Source: Candidatus Staskawiczbacteria bacterium
GTDB lineage: Bacteria; Patescibacteriota; Minisyncoccia; Minisyncoccales; Staskawiczbacteraceae
Direction of reading: 5' to 3'
NCBI GenBank assembly: GCA_943357015.1
Contig: CALRFZ010000013.1
Span: 1-18,375, forward strand
Length of the DNA: 18,375 nt
Of this stretch, positions 14,202-18,375 are shown piece by piece (positions within the stretch are counted from its first letter, which is position 1; every line of letters starts with the position of its first letter). A program made the position numbers and the translations under genes. The notes under the pieces were generated by a model. It had not been told where the DNA came from and did no database searches. It saw only the letters and a program-made list of their open reading frames with translations.

Positions 14202-16687
14202 TATTTTTTACCAATTACTCTAACAAATTTCTTAAACTCATCACCCTTTACCTCAAAATTTTTCCACAATGAATAACTGGGGCTAGCGCAGGACAATAAA
14301 CAGATTTTTCCTTTTGGGGTATTTCTATAAGCAAACCCGACTGCTTCCTTCATACTTTGAGTTTTAAGAATCTTAAAACCTTTTTTATTTTTAATAATCC
14401 TTTTACCGCTATCAGGAAACAGAACAATATTTTTTATTTTATATTGTTTTAAGGCTTTTTCCAATGGGATAAAATCGTAACCCCTATCTGTTCCTCCTAA
14501 AAAAATTGTACCGATATTAGTCAAGGACTTAATCGCCATAATTGTGGATTGGGGCGTAGTAGAAATGGCGTCGTCATAAAATTTTATACCTTTAAACTCC
14601 CCCACAAATTCTAATCTATGACTTAAACCCTTAAAGCTTTCTATCGCCTCTCTAATTTTCTCTTCCTCGATTTTTAAAATATTAACCACAGCCACAGCGC
14701 CACCAATATTACTTTGATTATGCAAACCAATTAAATTGCTTTGATATTTTTGAGTTGAAAAATTAACTGGTCGGCCACGATAACTTTTTAGCCAACTAAT
14801 GGTTTTTTTATTGTAGACAAAATAATCACTCGCCGATTGAAAATTAATAATATTTTTTTTGGCATCGTAATATTTTTTCAAAGAACCATGGAAGTCCAAA
14901 TGCTCGGGAAATAAATTGGTCACCAAGGCAATATCCGGAGAAATTTTTGCATCATCTAATTGATAACTAGAAAGCTCTAACACAAAAATTCTACCCATTG
15001 GAACTGGTTGTAAAAGCTCGGCCAGCATTGGCGTACCAATATTCCCAACCAACACTACATCTTTGCCAGCGGTTTTTAGAATATAATAAATTAGTGATGC
15101 GGTAGTACTTTTTCCCTTACTTCCAGTTACGCCAATCGTTATATTTCTACCCTTTACCCTTGATAAAAATATATTTGTGGCAGTGATATATGGAATAGAA
15201 ATTTTTTCTTTATTTATGCCGGGAGTTTTAATCGCAAGATCAAAATTGATTTGCTTATCTAAATAATCCTTATCCACCAGCTCATCCCCAATTGCAATTT
15301 TTAATTTCGGATAATATTTTTTCACAAACTGCTTTGAAATTTTGCCTTCTTTGCCATAACCTAAAATATAAACACTGTCCATTCCTAGAAACTTAAACTC
15401 CTCTGGAATACTATTTTCTCGATTAGTAAAAAAAACTTTATGATGATATTTTACTTTCTGGCCAATTTGTCGCACAATAAAATCATTCTTATGTTTATTT
15501 TTAGCCAGGAACATAGCGGTTTGAGATTCCTCAAAAGTTCCTACGCAATCAAAAGGCTTTAAACTCCCCAGTCCCAAGACATCTTTAAAAACAGGCAATA
15601 ATTTTTCATCCTGATATAAATTTTTACCAAACATAACCAATAAATCATTCTTATTTAAGAAAGCGGAAAGTAAAGTAAAAACAAATACGCATTTGGCGCA
15701 CTGACCACACCATAAATTTTCACTTTTATGATTAATAGAAAAGTTTTTATTGCAACTGGAAAAATATGGAAAATATTTTGGATACCTGGTAAATAACTTT
15801 ACAATTCTTATTTCATACAAACTGCGCAATAAAGAAAAATAAAAAATATCCGGAGTCAAAAATTCCCTGACATAATCCTGAAACATTTTTTCAAATTCAA
15901 ACGATTTACTCCATTGATGATTAACATCTATCCCGCGATACTTTAAATTACCAAAATTGCTACTATATTCATTGCCAACCACCACATACTTAAAATCAAA
16001 AAGAACAGACAAAAATAGACCCAAAAATGCATAAATAGCAGAAATTGGAATATGGCCATTAAAATCGTGCGGTTGATGAACTTTTGAATCTAATACCCTT
16101 TCAATTTTTAGACCACCAATACCAATAGTTTGAATAATTTTTTCAGTCAGATGAGAATCCTGATTGGTTTTGACAAAAAACGCATCAACATCAAGGCCAT
16201 TTTCTTTTAGTAATTGCATTGCAACAATAGAATCTTTACCACCACCAATACCAACAAGACAACGGGAGCTAGTAGTTGGTAGTGAGTAGTTGGTAGCTAT
16301 TGCCTTGCTATCATAAGAAAATTTTGGCGATAGATTTGGATTTAATTTGTTTTTGTAAAAAAATTCACCAAGTCCTTTTTTATAAACCGTGTTCCAAAAA
16401 TCAGCTTCTTTTTTTGTGTGAAAGTAAGGAGTTTTAACTTCTGACGCACAATAAAACTTATAATAACTAATACCCAAAATAAGATGCAGGCTTTCCAATA
16501 ATTTTTCCAGTAATTTTGGGGGAATATTTTCTAAATTTGGCACTGACGGCAACGTAATGGTTTCAGAAAAAAATATTGGTTCTTTATCCTCAAATCTTGT
16601 CGCATAATGAAAAACAACCTGCTTTACTTCAGGCATAAAATCATACGATACAAATTCAAACAAATTAGCCTTTGACAGATTTTCCAT
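14201..16687 (-). CDS. MurL-MurD fusion: muramoyl-L-Ala-Glu epimerase plus UDP-MurNAc-L-Ala:L-Glu ligase
   Basis: This 828-residue protein has two modules. Residues 1-435 resemble MurL, the ATP-dependent epimerase that turns the terminal L-Glu of UDP-MurNAc-L-Ala-L-Glu into D-Glu. They hold a PP-loop motif GGGKDS (148-153), GNEYSSNFGN (238-247) and a QueC-like cysteine set, Cys312 and CGQC-AKC (327-333). Residues 437-828 are a Mur ligase: GYGKEGK (443-449), ATP loop GVTGSKGKSTT (519-529), ELSSYQL (571-577), His597, Lys610 in the position of the carbamylated Lys, and FEVKGDEF near the end. The canonical MurD NDSKATN is YDDAISTTP (704-712), as in the L-Glu-adding MurD2 type. It overlaps ftsW by one base. 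In known systems (Xanthomonas) MurD2 and MurL are separate proteins. The N-terminal call is from motif recall and context. Confidence 0.87.
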   Translation of the reverse strand: MENLSKANLFEFVSYDFMPEVKQVVFHYATRFEDKEPIFFSETITLPSVPNLENIPPKLLEKLLESLHLILGISYYKFYCASEVKTPYFHTKKEADFWNTVYKKGLGEFFYKNKLNPNLSPKFSYDSKAIATNYSLPTTSSRCLVGIGGGKDSIVAMQLLKENGLDVDAFFVKTNQDSHLTEKIIQTIGIGGLKIERVLDSKVHQPHDFNGHIPISAIYAFLGLFLSVLFDFKYVVVGNEYSSNFGNLKYRGIDVNHQWSKSFEFEKMFQDYVREFLTPDIFYFSLLRSLYEIRIVKLFTRYPKYFPYFSSCNKNFSINHKSENLWCGQCAKCVFVFTLLSAFLNKNDLLVMFGKNLYQDEKLLPVFKDVLGLGSLKPFDCVGTFEESQTAMFLAKNKHKNDFIVRQIGQKVKYHHKVFFTNRENSIPEEFKFLGMDSVYILGYGKEGKISKQFVKKYYPKLKIAIGDELVDKDYLDKQINFDLAIKTPGINKEKISIPYITATNIFLSRVKGRNITIGVTGSKGKSTTASLIYYILKTAGKDVVLVGNIGTPMLAELLQPVPMGRIFVLELSSYQLDDAKISPDIALVTNLFPEHLDFHGSLKKYYDAKKNIINFQSASDYFVYNKKTISWLKSYRGRPVNFSTQKYQSNLIGLHNQSNIGGAVAVVNILKIEEEKIREAIESFKGLSHRLEFVGEFKGIKFYDDAISTTPQSTIMAIKSLTNIGTIFLGGTDRGYDFIPLEKALKQYKIKNIVLFPDSGKRIIKNKKGFKILKTQSMKEAVGFAYRNTPKGKICLLSCASPSYSLWKNFEVKGDEFKKFVRVIGKK
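15467..15478 (-). repeat. Dispersed 12-mer ATTGTGCGACAA inside murL-murD (exact copy 5)
   Basis: Here the 12-mer encodes Ile-Val-Arg-Gln in MurL (FIVRQI, residues 403-408), starting at codon position 1. The copy at 16597-16608 is read from codon position 2, so the DNA and not the peptide is what repeats. Confidence 0.65.
16269..16296 (-). repeat. 14-bp tandem repeat pair inside murL
   Basis: On the coding strand CTACCAACTACTCA (16283-16296) is followed by CTACCAACTACTAG (16269-16282). They encode TNYSLPTTSS, a low-complexity linker (about residues 132-141) directly before the PP-loop. The unit matches the pyrG-upstream repeat CTATCAACTACAAA at 11 of 14 bases. Confidence 0.75.
16443..16452 (-). 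repeat. Partial copy of the dispersed 12-mer inside murL (ATTGTGCGTC)
   Basis: Nine of the ten first bases match. It is preceded by GTTTT as in the full copies and encodes part of KFYCASE (residues 77-83). Confidence 0.4.
16597..16608 (-). repeat. Dispersed 12-mer ATTATGCGACAA inside murL (exact copy 6)
   Basis: It encodes part of HYATRF (residues 27-32), beginning at codon position 2. It shares five further bases (GATTT) with the intergenic copy at 8708-8719. Confidence 0.65.
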
Positions 16688-16693
16688 TTGATA

Positions 16694-16722
16694 ATTCTAT
16701 CAAAAAACGACCTCTTTTGCAA
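16694..16722 (-). promoter_or_regulatory. Promoter of the murLD-ftsW-murG-gltX run, probably leaderless
   Basis: On the minus strand TTGCAA (16717-16722), 17 bp, then TAGAAT (16694-16699). The -10 ends 7 nt before the ATG (16685-16687), so transcription would start at the start codon itself. The -35 lies in the loop of the upstream gene's terminator. Confidence 0.5.
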
Positions 16723-16731
16723 AGCCGTTTT
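16702..16731 (-). terminator. Terminator of the second surface-protein gene
   Basis: On the minus strand AAAACGGCTTT pairs, with G-U wobbles, to AAGAGGTCGTTTT around a short loop, and a run of six U follows (16707 to 16702). It begins about 40 nt after the TAA of the 16773-17837 gene and overlaps the next promoter. Confidence 0.6.
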
Positions 16732-16772
16732 CTTTTACTATTATCTAAGACAATTTAACTAATTTTTAGTTT

Positions 16773-17837
16773 TTATACCTTAGAGGAAAGCCTTCTAAAG
16801 ATAATCACAAAAACAACCACAAAAACTACAATTAAGGCTAGCCAAATGTACCAATTTTTAAGTAAATTTGAAGCAAAAGAATTAGTCGAAGAACTAGTCG
16901 CTCCTAAACTATCCTGATCTCCAACATTAATAATTAAATAATCAGAATCATAGATTGTATTATTGGAAGTAGCAACTGAAGAAACCTGAAAAAGCCCCTG
17001 ACTTAACTGTGACCGCAAAGTACCCGTAAAATAAATGGTTTTTGATGTTTTTGGCGATATAGTGCCAATATCAATACCCGTGGCAATATTACCTGCTGAC
17101 ACCACATTATCAATTTTTAAATCGCCATTATAGACCATATTTCCAGTAATATCAGCTTTTACAGAAACTAAATCAATTGGCGCATTACCACTATTTTTAA
17201 CGACCACCAAAAAACCAACAACGTCATTATTTTTTAATGTGATGCTTTTTTCAAGCGATACGCCAGAATCTGACTTGTTAGCAAAAAAAGTAAGTGATAA
17301 GCCACTACCAGAAACCTGATTGATTACCCCTGTATCAATAACTTTATTTACAGAGGAACAATACTTTAAATAATCGGGTGAATTTACCGCGCAAGTAGTG
17401 CCATCACATTTTATTTGACTGGTGCATTTATTTTCTAGGCAGTTATCATTTGTACAAGAATTATTATCAGAGCAATTTAAAAAAACATCCTGCACCAATC
17501 CTTTTGAGCTATACCAATAAAGATTATTATTATAGCAACTTTTAACATAATGACTAATATCGCTTTGATCGGGTGAATTTGTAATTACGCTGGGAGTCGA
17601 TGACTTGTTAACACACTGAGAATTTTGGCAAATCTGATTAGTTAAATTACAATTTTGATAAACACTTTCTATAGCGCCACAAGAATTATACCAATATACA
17701 ATATTGCTAACACACTGCTTGTTTGCATTTGAAGTGCAAGTTACAGCTGTAACAGCTTCAGGCGTAACGGAAAATAACACCGCTATCGATAAGCAAATAA
17801 GACTGGTCGCAAAACATAATTTAATAAAATTTGACAT
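16773..17837 (-). CDS. Secreted Cys-rich surface protein with DUF11-like domain and C-terminal anchor
   Basis: This 354-residue protein starts at ATG 17835-17837 (MSNFIKLC); the longer frame to 17888 runs through the promoter. A signal peptide covers about residues 1-31. A Cys-rich region (34-160) has about 18 Cys, with VYWYNSCG (47-54) and LYWYSSKG (106-113). A DUF11-like beta domain (about 170-305) holds GIDIGTISPKTSKTI (254-268). After a Ser/Thr linker comes one membrane span (329-347) and a basic tail (RRLSSKV). No LPXTG is seen. Order and motifs mirror the 185-2638 protein, though shorter and with no in-frame stops. The probable site is the outer face of the cell membrane, and an adhesin or envelope role is inference. 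It stands in its own unit between promoter and terminator. Confidence 0.83.
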   Translation of the reverse strand: MSNFIKLCFATSLICLSIAVLFSVTPEAVTAVTCTSNANKQCVSNIVYWYNSCGAIESVYQNCNLTNQICQNSQCVNKSSTPSVITNSPDQSDISHYVKSCYNNNLYWYSSKGLVQDVFLNCSDNNSCTNDNCLENKCTSQIKCDGTTCAVNSPDYLKYCSSVNKVIDTGVINQVSGSGLSLTFFANKSDSGVSLEKSITLKNNDVVGFLVVVKNSGNAPIDLVSVKADITGNMVYNGDLKIDNVVSAGNIATGIDIGTISPKTSKTIYFTGTLRSQLSQGLFQVSSVATSNNTIYDSDYLIINVGDQDSLGATSSSTNSFASNLLKNWYIWLALIVVFVVVFVIIFRRLSSKV

Positions 17838-17872
17838 ATTTTTAATTTTTAAATTCACGATAATTATTGACA

Positions 17873-17902
17873 AATTATACCATAACACACTTAAATCTTC
17901 AA
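17873..17902 (-). promoter_or_regulatory. Promoter of the second surface-protein gene
   Basis: On the minus strand TTGAAG (17897-17902), 18 bp, then an extended -10 TGGTATAAT with the perfect hexamer at 17873-17878. The -35 overlaps the end of the UDG coding region. The leader would be about 28 nt, AT-rich and without a Shine-Dalgarno sequence. This supports the start at 17837. Confidence 0.65.
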
Positions 17903-18375
17903 GTTTAAGTTATTTAGCATTATTGGCAGATTTTTAAAGCTTTTTTTAAATTTTGCCATCATATTTGGTGAACGAAGCGCCGCTGCGGGGTGTAACATTG
18001 GTAAAATCTGCCACTTACCAACCGGAAAAATTTTACCCTGATCTCGACTAATTTTAATATCGGGCAAAAAGTATCTAGCCGAAAATCTTCCCAATGGCAC
18101 AATAATTTTAGGATTAATAATATCAATCTGCAAATTTAAATACGGTTTATAGGCCTGAATTTCTTCAGGCAAGGGGTCGCGGTTTTTTGGCGGTCGACGT
18201 TTTACAATATTGGTAATGTAAACATCCGATTCTTGCCAACCTAAATTGCAAATTGACTTTCTTAGCAACTGACCTGATCTGCCCACAAACGGACGAATTA
18301 ATTCATCTTCTTTAGCACCAGGGGCTTCGCCAATAAATAAAACTTTACAATCCGGATTTCCCTCGCCAAAAACTA
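17891..18375 (-). CDS. Family 4 uracil-DNA glycosylase, N-terminus outside the window
   Basis: The gene is open to the right edge, so at least the first few dozen residues are missing; the GTG at 18286 is internal. It removes uracil from DNA in base-excision repair. Family 4/5-type motifs are clear: GEAPGAKEDE (the water-activating region) with RPFVGRSGQLL, VYITNIVK-RPPKNRDPLPEEI, and the catalytic HPAAALR. In most family 4 enzymes a 4Fe-4S cluster uses two Cys in the first 20 or so residues and two more in VKCRPP and in a C-PYL segment. Here those last two read VKRRPP and AYKPYL. The N-terminal pair cannot be seen. The fold call is firm, and the lack of a cluster is inferred. The stop is followed by the next gene's promoter. 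Confidence 0.92.
   Translation of the reverse strand, partial: VFGEGNPDCKVLFIGEAPGAKEDELIRPFVGRSGQLLRKSICNLGWQESDVYITNIVKRRPPKNRDPLPEEIQAYKPYLNLQIDIINPKIIVPLGRFSARYFLPDIKISRDQGKIFPVGKWQILPMLHPAAALRSPNMMAKFKKSFKNLPIMLNNLNLKI

Overview
The window looks like a chromosomal segment of a Patescibacteria (Candidate Phyla Radiation) bacterium, most likely of the Parcubacteria type. This is inferred from the compact low-GC layout, the near absence of Shine-Dalgarno sequences, Cys-rich secreted proteins with a C-terminal membrane anchor, a free-standing LAGLIDADG-like protein, and cell-wall genes of the MurL/MurD2 kind. A bL9 gene is present; bL9 is reported missing from Microgenomates and WWE3, which argues against those groups. 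Twelve of 17 genes end in TAA, four in TAG and one in TGA. No conserved gene is interrupted by TGA, so the standard bacterial code is assumed.

Layout. Positions 1-2638 (+) hold a large secreted Cys-rich repeat protein with two in-frame TGA codons in its middle. Positions 2730-3918 (+) hold an S41/CtpA-type protease split by a 9-T run. Next come rplI (bL9) and pyrG (+), rpmA (bL27, minus strand, convergent with pyrG), a 60-residue membrane protein followed by uppS (+), and a membrane-anchored hypothetical protein (+). A two-way hairpin near 8.1 kb separates this half from the all-minus half. The minus half, in transcription order from the right edge, is: family 4 uracil-DNA glycosylase (cut by the edge), a second Cys-rich anchored surface protein, a murL-murD fusion, ftsW, murG, gltX, a small secreted or anchored protein, a Xer-type tyrosine recombinase and a LAGLIDADG-like protein.

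How the genes work together. MurL-MurD, MurG, FtsW and UppS cover much of the lipid II route: adding and epimerising glutamate on UDP-MurNAc-L-Ala, making the undecaprenyl carrier, adding GlcNAc, and polymerising glycan. The MurL module and the non-canonical MurD motif suggest that D-Glu is made on the nucleotide precursor from L-Glu, not by a free glutamate racemase. The two surface proteins are paralogous in architecture and flank the housekeeping block.

Most unusual signals: (1) a dispersed 12-mer, ATTRTGCGACAA, with six exact and four partial copies on both strands between 7.5 and 16.6 kb, in most short gaps and also inside murL-murD in different reading frames; (2) the MurL-MurD fusion; (3) the twin in-frame TGA codons; (4) a 14-bp tandem repeat family found both before pyrG and inside murL; (5) a family 4 UDG whose two visible Fe-S cysteine positions are Arg and Tyr; (6) a LAGLIDADG-like protein without the usual catalytic acids. 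No tRNA, rRNA, CRISPR array or insertion sequence was seen, and no gene-free stretch exceeds 300 bases.
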